NCBI GenBank assembly: GCA_029946125.1
Contig: JAQSDX010000002.1
Coordinates: 1 to 64,000, forward strand
DNA: 64,000 nucleotides
Source: Candidatus Methylobacter titanis
GTDB taxonomy: Bacteria; Pseudomonadota; Gammaproteobacteria; Methylococcales; Methylomonadaceae
Direction of reading: 5' to 3'
A program made the position numbers and the translations under genes. Positions 24,517 through 33,631 of this stretch are shown one piece after another. The first letter of the stretch is position 1. The number at the start of each line of letters is the position of its first letter. The notes below the pieces were generated by a model, which was not told the origin of the DNA, ran no database searches, and was given only the letters and a program-made list of their open reading frames with translations.

Positions 24517-25053
24517 ATGAAATCGAGAGATAGAAGACGGGGGCTGGTTTTAGTCAACACTGGCACAGGCAAAGGGAAATCTTCCAGTGCTCTGGGTATG
24601 GTTTTTCGTGCCGCAGGCTGGGATATGAAGGTCTGTGTGATTCAATATATTAAGGGGCAATGGCAAACCGGCGAACAAAAAGCTGCCGAACGTTTTGATA
24701 ATATTGAATGGCATGCGATGGGTGACGGCTTTACTTGGGATACTAAGAATCCTGAGCAGGATATTAAAACCAGTCGGGAAATTTGGGAGTTTAGTAAGGC
24801 TAAAATTCTGTCTGGAGAGTTTGATCTGGTGTTGCTGGACGAGATCAATTACTGCTGCGGCTATAATTGGATTTCCGGCGAGGAAATCGCCGATTTTATT
24901 CGCGACCAAAAACCGTCCTGGACGCATTTGATTTTGACCGGTCGCAATGCCGCTCCCGAAGTGATCAGTTGTGCCGATACCGTAACCGAGATGACCAAAA
25001 TAAAACACGCTTTTGAGCAAGGGATTAAAGCCGAGCAGGGCATTGAATTTTAA
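24517..25053 (+). CDS. cobO: cob(I)yrinic acid a,c-diamide adenosyltransferase
   Basis: A 178-residue CobO/BtuR-family ATP:corrinoid adenosyltransferase. The P-loop NTGTGKGKSSSALGM begins at residue 13, followed by VCVIQYIKGQWQTGE, WHAMGDGFTWDT and the Walker-B-like LVLLDEINYCCGY. It adds the 5'-deoxyadenosyl group to cobalamin precursors in the cytosol. It stands alone here with no other cobalamin gene, so it may serve salvage. A GGAATAAG ribosome site lies just upstream. Confidence 0.94.
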   Translation: MKSRDRRRGLVLVNTGTGKGKSSSALGMVFRAAGWDMKVCVIQYIKGQWQTGEQKAAERFDNIEWHAMGDGFTWDTKNPEQDIKTSREIWEFSKAKILSGEFDLVLLDEINYCCGYNWISGEEIADFIRDQKPSWTHLILTGRNAAPEVISCADTVTEMTKIKHAFEQGIKAEQGIEF

Positions 25054-25222
25054 AGTGCGGGTTATTTGATCGGTAGTATTAGCTAGTGTAGCGGGTGCAA
25101 AACGTTGAATCGGTACAACATAAGTTGTTGAGGCTAGGTAGATCATCATATAGAATTTTAAGGCAAATGCTCTGGGCAACCTGTAAAATAAAAATTGATT
25201 ATTATAAATGAGGAGAAGAAGT

Positions 25223-25594
25223 ATGTCTGAAGTACAAAAAATCATCATGGCTGTTGCAGCCGTTTTTATAATGGGTTTTGTTTTGGTCAGCGCCAGTAAA
25301 GAGGATCAAACTATAGAGCAAATGGAAAGCGCGGCAAAGATTAGAGCCGTCGTTGCGATGCAAATGATGGCAAATGAAAAATGCCCCGAGAAAATTAAGG
25401 AGATAACAGGAGAGCAGGTATATCTTACGTCTGAAACCGAGAGCGATAAGGAGACTTATCTCACTTTAAAATGGGTGGGCGAAAATGCTGAAAAGGGTGG
25501 ATTTAAAAACGCATCATGTACGTTGAACTCGTCTTTGGGTGGAATTTCGGAACTGATTATTGATGATAAGGTCATCATAAAGAAAAAAATCTAG
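25223..25594 (+). CDS. small membrane-anchored protein of unknown function
   Basis: A 123-residue protein starting at the ATG at 25223, preceded by GAGGAGAAGAAG; a start 15 bp earlier overlaps that site. There is one N-terminal transmembrane segment (about 8-25, IMAVAAVFIMGFVLVSAS), then a charged soluble domain with two cysteines (NEKCPEKI and NASCTLN) that could form a disulfide. The domain probably faces the periplasm. No family recognised. Confidence 0.6.
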   Translation: MSEVQKIIMAVAAVFIMGFVLVSASKEDQTIEQMESAAKIRAVVAMQMMANEKCPEKIKEITGEQVYLTSETESDKETYLTLKWVGENAEKGGFKNASCTLNSSLGGISELIIDDKVIIKKKI

Positions 25595-25606
25595 GTTACA
25601 TGGAAT

Positions 25607-25648
25607 TTGGATCAAATCACACGACAGGCATGACTTGATCCAAATCAG
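25607..25648. promoter_or_regulatory. inverted repeat with FNR-like box
   Basis: TTGGATCAAATCA (25607-25619) and TGACTTGATCCAA (25631-25643) are inverted with one mismatch. Overlapping the right arm, TTGAT-CCAA-ATCAG (25635-25648) matches the FNR/ANR box TTGAT-N4-ATCAA at nine of ten positions. It lies about 170 bp before the cold-shock-domain gene. There is no T-run, so it is not a usual terminator. Confidence 0.45.
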
Positions 25649-25816
25649 CTGATGTGCATGCCATTAGATTTATTGAGCGGTGTTTTTTATCGTGACTCTG
25701 GAATATGTTTTGTTTGTTCAGTCTAAAAGCAGCAGTAAAACATAGATACTACAAGGCTAACGCCCCTTAATCTACATGCATGTAGATAAGGCTAAAAACA
25801 ACAAAAAGAAATTTTT

Positions 25817-26146
25817 ATGACAAAAACAATGATTAAGGGAGTTTTAAAGACATGGAAAGAAGATCGGGGGTTTGGCTTCATCAGCCCTGATGATGGCGGA
25901 AAAGATGTTTTTATCCATATTTCTGCGCTTAAAGGTACGAGCCGTCGTCCCGTGACCGGCGATGTTATTTATTATCAGATTGCAAGAGATAACCGGGGCA
26001 AGTTCAAAGCGGTTGACGCCTATATTGACGGCGTTGAAATTCTAGAGGACAAAGCTTCCGGCTTTTTTAATACCAAGACAGGCGTCATGCTGTTAGCGCT
26101 GGCTTTAGCGGTTATTGTCGCAGTTGTTGTATTTGTTGCCAGTTAA
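25817..26146 (+). CDS. cold-shock-domain protein with C-terminal membrane anchor
   Basis: A 109-residue protein. Residues 5-72 form a cold-shock domain with RNP-type motifs GFGFISPDDGG and DVFIHISAL. A short linker leads to a single transmembrane segment (about 88-107, MLLALALAVIVAVVVFV). It would hold a nucleic-acid-binding domain at the inner membrane. Longer relatives carry a DUF1294 membrane domain after the cold-shock domain; here only one helix remains. The gene stands alone. Confidence 0.8.
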   Translation: MTKTMIKGVLKTWKEDRGFGFISPDDGGKDVFIHISALKGTSRRPVTGDVIYYQIARDNRGKFKAVDAYIDGVEILEDKASGFFNTKTGVMLLALALAVIVAVVVFVAS

Positions 26147-26787
26147 GAAAAGCTGAGGATGTTTTTCTACAAGCCGATGTGTCGCGCTACATTGGCTTGT
26201 TTATAAGCGATTGAGTCGATGGCGTTATGGCATGAATTTGTATTTTGTTCTTATCAGCGCAGCCGTGTTAAGTCGTATTTGTTTTTGTGAGCCAATAAAG
26301 CCAGACAATTTAGCTATATCGAGCCATATTACTTCCATAAAGGCCATACGCTATCAATTTTTACTGAAGCATCCTCAGTTAGCCTAGCATCGGCTTGATA
26401 GGGTTTTTCAAGGTTTGGGGGCGGCTATTTTTCGTATTTGTCGCCGTGCGAAAAAACGCACGGTGTTGATGCCGGCTCACGTTATTGACGATGCTTGGCA
26501 TGGGTTTATTTTTCTACCTGCTGCATCATGAACGGGTTTGTAACAAGGCGCTGGGGCGTGTTTTACATTTTACAATCCACCTTAAAAACAGATCATGGCT
26601 TTATTTATCGGTTAGGTTGTAAAAATCAATGCAACAGGAAGTTATTGCACCGGTTCCTCGGGGCTTCGGGTAAGGGGCCAGATTTCGGTGACTTGAATGG
26701 CTTTTTAGGTTATAGCCGCGCTGACTGCGGCGGCGGTGATGATTGAGAGTTGTTCGTTCATTTAGAGACATACGCTAAGGATTTGTA
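26147..26787. other. 641-bp region without a clear gene
   Basis: Open frames here are short, lack ribosome sites and show no family resemblance. A small hairpin GATGTGTCGCGC... near 26175 follows the cold-shock gene (AAGCCGATGTG...CATTGGCTT). The rest may be decayed coding sequence, but I cannot say of what. Confidence 0.4.
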
Positions 26788-27843
26788 ATGACTGATTCAC
26801 AAAAATGGCTGGTTTTCGCTTTTATCTCTGGTTCGATCTGGCTGCTTTACCTGCTGGCCCCGGTATTGATGCCGTTTGCATTTGCAGCAATGTTGGCTTA
26901 TTTAGGTGATCCGCTGACCGATAAGCTGGAAACCTACCGATTATCCAGAACCAAAGCAGTATTGGTCGTTTTTTCGGCGATGACGCTGGTTTTTGTACTG
27001 GTTTTACTGCTGCTGGTTCCCCTTCTGGAATATCAAATCGAGCGCTTTTTGAGCAATCTGCCCGCTTATGTCTCATGGTTGAATGAGACTGTCATTCCCT
27101 GGACGCAGCGCCGATTTCATCTGGGCATCAAGCCGGTTAACCTCAATCAGATTATTAATCTGGTTAAAAATCATTGGGAGCAGGCGGGCGGCATTGCTGC
27201 GGCGCTTATGAGTTCTGTTTCGCATTCCGGTGGGGTGCTGGCCGAATGGGTGATGAATCTGCTGCTAATTCCCGTGGTCACTTTCTATTTATTGCGCGAT
27301 TGGGACAGCCTGATTGTCAAAATGCATGATTTATTGCCCCGGCGTATAGCGCCCATCACAGCCAAGCTCACGGGCGAAGTTGACACGGTATTATCGGCTT
27401 TTGTTCGGGGGCAATTTTATGTGATGCTGGCCTTGGGCTGTATTTACAGTATCGGGCTGTGGATGACGGGTCTCGATTTGGCTTTGCTGATAGGCATGCT
27501 GGCAGGTCTGGTCAGTTTTGTGCCTTATCTGGGTTCTATTGTCGGCATCGTTATCGCTGGTATTGCGGCTTTGGTGCAATTTCATGAGTTAATACAACTG
27601 GTGCCGGTCGCCATTGTTTTCATCATAGGGCAATCGCTGGAAGGTATGCTGTTAACGCCGATGTTGGTGGGCGACAAAATTGGCTTGCATCCAGTTGCTG
27701 TGATGTTTGCGGTATTGGCTGGCGGTCAATTATTCGGCTTTTTGGGTGTTTTGCTGGCATTGCCTGTCGCGTCGATCGGTATGGTGTTATTACGGCATAT
27801 GCATGATTTGTATCGAGATAGCGATTTTTACGTTCGTCAATGA
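26788..27843 (+). CDS. AI-2E-family (PerM-like) transporter
   Basis: A 351-residue membrane protein of the AI-2E exporter/PerM superfamily. Two to three helices at the N-terminus (WLLYLLAPVLMPFAFAAMLAYLGDPL), an amphipathic central domain, then a C-terminal bundle with GLVSFVPYLGSIVGIVIAGIAALVQF and GQSLEGMLLTPMLVGDKIGLHPVAVMFAVLAGGQLFG, the family signature. Substrates differ among members. The stop overlaps the start of the next gene by four bases (ATGATG region), so they are coupled. Confidence 0.92.
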   Translation: MTDSQKWLVFAFISGSIWLLYLLAPVLMPFAFAAMLAYLGDPLTDKLETYRLSRTKAVLVVFSAMTLVFVLVLLLLVPLLEYQIERFLSNLPAYVSWLNETVIPWTQRRFHLGIKPVNLNQIINLVKNHWEQAGGIAAALMSSVSHSGGVLAEWVMNLLLIPVVTFYLLRDWDSLIVKMHDLLPRRIAPITAKLTGEVDTVLSAFVRGQFYVMLALGCIYSIGLWMTGLDLALLIGMLAGLVSFVPYLGSIVGIVIAGIAALVQFHELIQLVPVAIVFIIGQSLEGMLLTPMLVGDKIGLHPVAVMFAVLAGGQLFGFLGVLLALPVASIGMVLLRHMHDLYRDSDFYVRQ

Positions 27844-28646
27844 TGTTACTTAGATCTGTCATTTTGATGCTTTGCATCGCGCGGTTTCTGGGCGATGTGT
27901 GCTGGGCTAGTGATGAAAAGCGGGAGGCCGATTTTGCCGAAAGCATTAACAAGACCTTGGCTATCGGTAAGGCGGTTTGGCTGGAAGCTGAAGGAAAGAA
28001 GTTTCTCAGTCTTTATACGGAAATAGAAAAGGTTAGCGGCAACGGCGTGGTTATTATTCTTCATGATATGGATGGGCATCCTGATCAGCGGCAACTTGTT
28101 TACGGGTTGAGGGTCTTTTTGCCCGAGCATAACTGGGCAACGCTGGCGCTGCAAATGCCGCTTCGGGAAGTTGGCGTTGCCGGAGAGGAATACTATGCGT
28201 TGTTTCCCGAGGCGGCGGCGCGGATTCAGGCCGGAATTAGCTATGCAAAGAACAACGGTGCAGAAAATATTGTTGTGGTCGGTTATGGTTTGGGAGGGTT
28301 GATGGGGATCTATGCGCTAAGTGGACAGGCGGCAGACATTATGGCGCTGGTAACCATTAGTTTGCCGGTGCCGAAGACCGAAAACAAGGCGGCTCAAACG
28401 CTGGAGTTTATCAAGAAGATCAAGGTTCCGATGCTGGATATTTATGGCGCATTAGACGTGGCGGATGTTACCGGCAGCGCCAGAGATCGGCGCTTGGCGG
28501 CAAAAGAAAATACGGCTTATCGGCAGATTAAGATCAATGATGAAGGCCACGCTTATCTGCATGATGAAGGCTTGCTGGTTAAGCGGGTATACAGTTGGCT
28601 GGGGGTGACGCTGAAGGTTCCTGCTCCCGAACCCTCAGTTCAATGA
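27840..28646 (+). CDS. DUF3530-type alpha/beta-hydrolase-like secreted protein
   Basis: A 268-residue protein with a signal peptide (to about 24) and an alpha/beta-hydrolase-like core. VVVGYGLGGLMGIYAL occupies the nucleophile-elbow position, but the serine of GxSxG is replaced by glycine (GYGLGG). A possible Asp (IYGALDVAD) and His (NDEGHAYLH) remain. It therefore may not be a hydrolase in the usual sense. It is translationally coupled to the upstream transporter gene. Confidence 0.75.
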   Translation: MMLLRSVILMLCIARFLGDVCWASDEKREADFAESINKTLAIGKAVWLEAEGKKFLSLYTEIEKVSGNGVVIILHDMDGHPDQRQLVYGLRVFLPEHNWATLALQMPLREVGVAGEEYYALFPEAAARIQAGISYAKNNGAENIVVVGYGLGGLMGIYALSGQAADIMALVTISLPVPKTENKAAQTLEFIKKIKVPMLDIYGALDVADVTGSARDRRLAAKENTAYRQIKINDEGHAYLHDEGLLVKRVYSWLGVTLKVPAPEPSVQ

Positions 28647-28767
28647 CTTGTGGTTATTTTAACAGGCCTAAATCTGTTACAATATACGGCTAAAACAGGC
28701 GTGCAAATACGATAACGGCAGACGTTGGCACAACGCATTAACACTATCATAACAAGTTGAAAACTAA

Positions 28768-30567
28768 GTGGATTTAAAACATATAAGAAATTTTTCCATT
28801 ATCGCGCATATCGATCATGGTAAATCGACGCTGGCGGATCGTTTTATTCAACTATGCGGCGGCTTAAGCGTCAGGGAGATGTCAGCGCAAGTACTTGATT
28901 CGATGGATATTGAAAAAGAGCGGGGTATCACCATTAAGGCGCAAAGCGTCACCCTCGATTTTAAAGCGAAAGACGGCGAGACCTATCAGCTTAATTTCAT
29001 CGATACCCCGGGACATGTGGATTTTTCTTACGAAGTTTCCCGGTCTCTGGCGGCTTGCGAAGGCGCGCTGTTGGTCGTCGATGCGGCTCAGGGTGTTGAA
29101 GCGCAAAGTGTTGCCAATTGTTATACGGCGATAGAGCAGGGCTTGGAAGTGGTGCCGGTGCTGAATAAAATCGATTTGCCCTCTGCCGAGCCTGAGCGGG
29201 TGAAGGCCGAAATCGAAGAAGTGATCGGTATTTCTGCTGACGAGGCGCTGATGATCAGCGCTAAAACCGGCTTGGGCGTTGAGGATGTGCTGGAACAACT
29301 GGTGCTGAAGATTCCTCCGCCGCAAGGCAATATAGACGGCCCGTTACAGGCCTTGATTATCGATTCCTGGTTCGATAGCTATCTGGGCGTAGTGTCGTTA
29401 GTCCGAATTATGCATGGCAGTATCCGCAGAAAACAAAAGATCACCATCATGTCCACCGGTAAGTCTTTTATTGCTGAAAAAGTCGGCGTTTTCACGCCAA
29501 AACGGCTGGAAAAAGACATACTCAATACCGGTGAAGTGGGTTATGTCGTGGCCGGTATCAAAGATATTTTTGGTGCGCCGGTCGGCGACACCATTACCTG
29601 GACAGATAATCCGGCTGCCGAACAGCTGACTGGATTTCAAAAGGTTCAGGCACGCGTTTTCGCAGGCCTGTATCCGGTGACTTCGGATCATTATGAAGAT
29701 TTGCGCGAAGCGCTCAATAAGTTGAATCTGAATGATGCTTCCTTGCACTTTGAGCCGGAAACCTCCCAGGCTTTGGGCTTTGGTTTTCGCTGCGGTTTTC
29801 TCGGTATGCTGCATATGGAGATTGTGCAGGAGCGTTTGGAAAGGGAATACGATGTCGATCTGATTACTACGGCCCCCACCGTTGTCTATGAAGTTATTAC
29901 CCATAACGATCAGATTCTGATGATCGATAATCCGGCTAAACTGCCGGATATGGGCACTATCAAGGAGATCAGGGAGCCTATTATCCGGGCCAATATCCTG
30001 GTTCCTCAGGCTTATCTGGGCGGCGTAATCACGCTGTGTATAGAAAAGCGTGGCGTGCAAAAGGATATGCAGTATGTCGGCAGGCAGGTGGCGTTGCATT
30101 ATGAAATGCCGCTGAGCGAAGTGGTGCTGGATTTCTTCGATCGTTTAAAGTCGGTGAGTCGGGGCTTTGCCTCGTTTGACTACGAGTTTCTGCGCTTCCA
30201 GCCGGCCGAACTGGTCAAGCTGGACGTGTTGATCAATGCTGAAAAGGTCGATGCCTTGTCTATCATCGTGCATCGCGACTTAAGCAACAACCGGGGTCGG
30301 GATCTGGTCGAAAAAATGAAAGAGCTGATCCCGCGGCAAATGTATGAGGTTGCGATCCAGGCGGCCATCGGCTCCAAGGTAATCGCTCGCTCCACCGTTA
30401 AAGCAATGCGCAAAAACGTGATTGCCAAATGTTACGGTGGCGATATTAGTCGTAAGAAAAAATTGCTGGAAAAACAGAAAGCCGGTAAAAAACGTATGAA
30501 ACAGGTCGGCAATATTGAGATCCCTCAAGAGGCATTTCTGGCTGTTTTGCAGCTTAATAAAGAATAA
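28768..30567 (+). CDS. lepA: elongation factor 4 (LepA), ribosomal back-translocase
   Basis: A 599-residue LepA with GTG start. G-domain motifs are [23 protein letters not shown] and SAKTG; domains II-III follow, and the LepA-specific C-terminal domain ends with [19 protein letters not shown]. It is a translational GTPase acting on stalled or mistranslocated ribosomes. It opens the conserved lepA-lepB-rnc-era-recO-pdxJ block. Confidence 0.98.
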   Translation: MDLKHIRNFSIIAHIDHGKSTLADRFIQLCGGLSVREMSAQVLDSMDIEKERGITIKAQSVTLDFKAKDGETYQLNFIDTPGHVDFSYEVSRSLAACEGALLVVDAAQGVEAQSVANCYTAIEQGLEVVPVLNKIDLPSAEPERVKAEIEEVIGISADEALMISAKTGLGVEDVLEQLVLKIPPPQGNIDGPLQALIIDSWFDSYLGVVSLVRIMHGSIRRKQKITIMSTGKSFIAEKVGVFTPKRLEKDILNTGEVGYVVAGIKDIFGAPVGDTITWTDNPAAEQLTGFQKVQARVFAGLYPVTSDHYEDLREALNKLNLNDASLHFEPETSQALGFGFRCGFLGMLHMEIVQERLEREYDVDLITTAPTVVYEVITHNDQILMIDNPAKLPDMGTIKEIREPIIRANILVPQAYLGGVITLCIEKRGVQKDMQYVGRQVALHYEMPLSEVVLDFFDRLKSVSRGFASFDYEFLRFQPAELVKLDVLINAEKVDALSIIVHRDLSNNRGRDLVEKMKELIPRQMYEVAIQAAIGSKVIARSTVKAMRKNVIAKCYGGDISRKKKLLEKQKAGKKRMKQVGNIEIPQEAFLAVLQLNKE

Positions 30568-30575
30568 GAGCAGAC

Positions 30576-30660
30576 GAAAGGCAAAAGGCGCAAGGCGAAA
30601 AAACCAAGCTTCAATTACATCGCCTTTGCCTTTCGTCTTTAGCCCTTCGCCTTAAACCTT
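30576..30660. repeat. imperfect inverted repeat between lepA and lepB
   Basis: CGAAAGGCAAAAGGCG on the left is mirrored by CGCCTTTGCCTTTCG on the right. The inner part AAAAACC-AAGCTTCA and the right arm TTTCGTCTTTA recur at 34386-34430 after recO, and a GGTGAAA version occurs at 37821-37850. It may function as a transcript-processing hairpin. Confidence 0.75.
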
Positions 30661-30679
30661 TAACCTAAAGTATATAATT

Positions 30680-31456
30680 ATGGACTACGATTTTTCCTTT
30701 TTTCTTGCCGTCGCCACACTGGTTACGGGTGTTATTTGGGGCGGGTATTTACTGGTGCTCAAATCAACGGGAGCCACTTTTGATGAAGAAAATGAACCCG
30801 TACTGGTAGAATATGCGCGCTCTTTTTTTCCGGTTGTGCTGATTGTGCTAGTGCTGCGCTCATTTATAGCTGAGCCTTTTCGCATACCTTCAGCATCGAT
30901 GATGCCGACTTTACTGATAGGCGATTTTATTCTGGTGAATAAATTTACTTACGGAATACGTTTGCCGGTTTTAAACACGAAAATCATTGAAATGAATCAA
31001 CCCAAGCGTGGGGATATCGTCGTTTTTCGGTATCCTAAAAATCCGGCTGTCGATTATATCAAGCGTGTGATTGGCTTGCCGGGTGACCGGGTCGCCTATT
31101 ATGATAAGAAGCTGCATATCAATGAACAACCCGTCAGCCAAGTGTCTTTGGGGCGTTATCAGGGCGTAGGGCAAGGCGAGGACATGACCGGTAATGAGCT
31201 TATATTAGAAGATTTGACCGGTGTTGAGCACAATATTCTGATCAGAAATGGTGCCGCTTCAGCCGAAGGTGTTTATGTGGTGCCGAAGGGGAGTTATTTT
31301 GTGATGGGCGATAATCGCGATAACAGTAACGATAGCCGTTACTGGGGCACAGTTCCTGAAGAAAATCTGGTTGGAAAAGCATTTTTTATCTGGATGAGCT
31401 GGGATTGGCAACATAAAGGTGTGGGGTTTGATCGTATTGGCACGGTGTTAAAATAA
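30680..31456 (+). CDS. lepB: signal peptidase I
   Basis: A 258-residue type I signal peptidase. Two N-terminal helices (about 5-28 and 50-68) precede the catalytic serine in PSASMMPTL (Ser74 region), the general-base lysine in YIKRVIGLPGDRV, and box E GDNRDNSNDSRYWG. It removes signal peptides of exported proteins at the periplasmic face. It lies 113 bp after lepA, with an inverted repeat in the gap. Confidence 0.97.
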   Translation: MDYDFSFFLAVATLVTGVIWGGYLLVLKSTGATFDEENEPVLVEYARSFFPVVLIVLVLRSFIAEPFRIPSASMMPTLLIGDFILVNKFTYGIRLPVLNTKIIEMNQPKRGDIVVFRYPKNPAVDYIKRVIGLPGDRVAYYDKKLHINEQPVSQVSLGRYQGVGQGEDMTGNELILEDLTGVEHNILIRNGAASAEGVYVVPKGSYFVMGDNRDNSNDSRYWGTVPEENLVGKAFFIWMSWDWQHKGVGFDRIGTVLK

Positions 31457-31478
31457 CCTGCGTTATAGTTGTTTATTT

Positions 31479-31666
31479 GTAACTACTCAGCCATCAATAT
31501 AATAATAGAACGCAGATGCAGCTTCCCCTCCTGCTCACGCTAAGCGCCTACATCCCTGTAGGCGACACTGATAAATATGATAAACGCGGATAACTCGAAA
31601 AAATCTTATTTGATCTTAATGATCAGCGTTATCTGTGTTCCATTTTTCTAACTACTGAGTAGTTAC
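31479..31666. mobile_element. 188-bp MITE-like element with 8-bp target duplication
   Basis: GTAACTACTCAG (31479-31490) and CTGAGTAGTTAC (31655-31666) are perfect 12-bp terminal inverted repeats. The flanks are identical 8-bp direct repeats GTTTATTT (31471-31478 and 31667-31674), a target-site duplication. There is no gene inside. The interior contains an ACGCAGAT...ATCTGTGTTC inverted repeat and, within it, a copy of the 45-bp repeat found in the gene at 45609. A related solo end (TAACTACTGAGCAGTTA) lies near 50500. Confidence 0.85.
31518..31564. repeat. copy of the CTCCTGCTCACGC repeat nested in the MITE
   Basis: GCAGCTTCCCCTCCTGCTCACGC followed by GCCTACATCCCTGTAGGC. It matches the 45-bp units at 45813-45902 (GCTTCCGCTCCTGCTCACGC and CCTACGTCCTGTAGGC). 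Its 3' part is a self-complementary GCCTAC...GTAGGC hairpin. Confidence 0.8.
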
Positions 31667-31695
31667 GTTTATTTAATCAATCATCTGGAGAAAAA

Positions 31696-32073
31696 ATGAA
31701 TTCGTCACCTAAAAATCAGCAAGGTTTAACCTTGATTTCGATTGTTTTAATTCTGGGACTCATCGGATTTTTTGTCGTATTGACACTTAAGGTGGTTCCG
31801 GTTTATCTGGATCATGGCAAGGTAAAAAGTGCTTTGGCGGCCTTACAAGCAATGCCTGATATCCAAACGAAAAGCGAGTTTGAAATCAGGGACAGCTTAA
31901 GCAAGCGCTTTAACATCAATTATGTCTACGATGTCACCAAGGATGATATTAAGGTCGTCAAACAGGGTAATTATGTGAAAGTGGATATTGAGTATGAGAC
32001 TGTCGTGAAATTGGTCGATAATCTGAGTTTATTGGCCGAGTTCCATGATTCTTTCGAGGCTGGTCAAGAGTGA
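31696..32073 (+). CDS. DUF4845 membrane protein of the lep-rnc block
   Basis: A 125-residue protein. One helix near the N-terminus (about 12-35, GLTLISIVLILGLIGFFVVLTLKV) looks like a pseudopilin-type start, then a soluble domain. A DUF4845 protein between lepB and rnc is common in gammaproteobacteria. Function unknown. A GGAG site precedes the ATG and its stop overlaps the rnc start. Confidence 0.82.
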   Translation: MNSSPKNQQGLTLISIVLILGLIGFFVVLTLKVVPVYLDHGKVKSALAALQAMPDIQTKSEFEIRDSLSKRFNINYVYDVTKDDIKVVKQGNYVKVDIEYETVVKLVDNLSLLAEFHDSFEAGQE

Positions 32074-32753
32074 TAAAAAAGCCCGAAGTGTTATGTAAAA
32101 AGCTGGGCCTGGTATTTAATGATCCACAGCTTTTTACCGTGGCTATAACCCATCGGAGCGCAAGTTCTAACAATAACGAACGCTTGGAATTTTTGGGTGA
32201 TTCGATTTTAGGCTTTGTTATTGCCCAAAAATTATATGAACTGTTTCCCAGTGCCAGTGAAGGTGTTTTAAGTCGGTTAAGAGCGAGTTTGGTTAATCAA
32301 GGGTCGTTGGCAGAGTTGGCAAGAAAACATCAGTTAGGCGATTATTTATTGCTGGGTTCGGGGGAGTTAAAAAGCGGCGGCTTTCGTCGTGATTCCATTC
32401 TGTCCGATGCAGTCGAAGCCATTATAGGTGCGCTGTACAATGATCAGGGTATGGATGTTTGTCAGCAATGGATCTTGCAATTATTTGCAGAAAAGCTGGC
32501 CAATTTATCGTTGGATAATTGGCGGAAAGATCCTAAAACTCAATTGCAGGAGTTAATGCAATCCAGAAAAATGGAGCTGCCGGATTATACCTTAATGACC
32601 ATGTCCGGACTTGCACATGAACAAACTTTCAAGGTTAAATGTACTACGCCATTAACAACAGGGTCTTGTGTTGGTATGGGAAATTCCAGAAAAAAAGCCG
32701 AGCAGTCGGCGGCCGAGCTTATGCTCGAATTATTAAATAAGGATAGTAAATGA
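32070..32753 (+). CDS. rnc: ribonuclease III
   Basis: A 227-residue RNase III with a GTG start that overlaps the preceding stop. The endonuclease signature NNERLEFLGDSILGFVIA and the second acidic site DAVEAIIGALYND are intact. The C-terminal double-stranded RNA-binding domain (about 155-225) ends NSRKKAEQSAAELML. It processes rRNA and other duplex RNA. It overlaps era by four bases. Confidence 0.97.
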   Translation: MIKKPEVLCKKLGLVFNDPQLFTVAITHRSASSNNNERLEFLGDSILGFVIAQKLYELFPSASEGVLSRLRASLVNQGSLAELARKHQLGDYLLLGSGELKSGGFRRDSILSDAVEAIIGALYNDQGMDVCQQWILQLFAEKLANLSLDNWRKDPKTQLQELMQSRKMELPDYTLMTMSGLAHEQTFKVKCTTPLTTGSCVGMGNSRKKAEQSAAELMLELLNKDSK

Positions 32754-33631
32754 ATTGCGGTTTCGTAGCCCTGATTGGGCGTCCCAATGTGGGCAAATCA
32801 ACACTGATGAATCATTTGTTGAAGCAGAAGATCAGTATTACCTCGCGCAAGCCGCAAACAACCCGGCATCGAATTCTCGGCATTAACACCACTGACGCAG
32901 GGCAGGCTATTTATATGGATACGCCGGGCATGCATAACAGTGAAAAGCGAGCTTTGAACCGTTATTTAAACCGGACGGCGGAGACGACCTTGCTGGGTGT
33001 CGATGTGATAGTCTGGCTGATTGATGGTTTGTCCTGGCATGAATATGATGAAGTCATCTTCAAAAAACTGGAGCAGGCGGGTTTGCCGGTTATTCTTGCG
33101 GTAAACAAGGTCGATAAGGTAGCTGACAAAGAAGCTATTTTGACGTTCTTTAACGATGCCCAGCATCGTTTTCCGTTCAAGCATTTGGTGCCTATTTCTG
33201 CGTTAAAAAGAACCAATCTTGAGCAGTTGGAAAGTTTGATCATGGCGCTGTTGCCTGAACGGGATTTGATCTATCCCGAGGATCAGGTTACCGATCGATC
33301 CGAGCGGTTCTTAGCCGCTGAAATTGTCAGAGAAAAGCTGACCCGGCGCTTAGGCGATGAACTGCCGTATGCGCTGACGGTAGAGATTGAACGCTACGAG
33401 GAAAAACCCGGCATCACCAAAATATATGCCATTATCTGGGTGGAACGCTTGACCCAAAAGAACATTGTAATCGGCAAGGATGGCGAGATGCTGAAAAAAG
33501 TCGGTACCGATGCCCGGCTGGATATAGAAAAGCTGCTCGGCCAGAAGGTTTATTTACAGCTGTGGGTTAAAGTTAAAAAAGGCTGGTCGGATAGTGAACG
33601 CGCCTTACAAAGTTTGGGATTTAATGACTGA
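32750..33631 (+). CDS. era: GTPase Era
   Basis: A 293-residue Era. G motifs are GRPNVGKST, TTRHRILG, DTPGM, NKVDKVAD and PISAL. The C-terminal KH domain has VIGKDGEMLKKVGTDARLDIEKLLG. It binds 16S rRNA during 30S subunit maturation. Start overlaps rnc; its end overlaps recO. Confidence 0.97.
   Translation: MNCGFVALIGRPNVGKSTLMNHLLKQKISITSRKPQTTRHRILGINTTDAGQAIYMDTPGMHNSEKRALNRYLNRTAETTLLGVDVIVWLIDGLSWHEYDEVIFKKLEQAGLPVILAVNKVDKVADKEAILTFFNDAQHRFPFKHLVPISALKRTNLEQLESLIMALLPERDLIYPEDQVTDRSERFLAAEIVREKLTRRLGDELPYALTVEIERYEEKPGITKIYAIIWVERLTQKNIVIGKDGEMLKKVGTDARLDIEKLLGQKVYLQLWVKVKKGWSDSERALQSLGFND

Noticed and set aside
24550-25248. 232-codon minus-strand frame opposite cobO
   Set aside because: cobO is clear on the plus strand with motifs and a ribosome site; the antisense frame has no family features.
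26495-26746. Possible small gene in the gap before the AI-2E-type transporter
   Set aside because: No ribosome site, odd composition and no resemblance; kept only as unexplained sequence.
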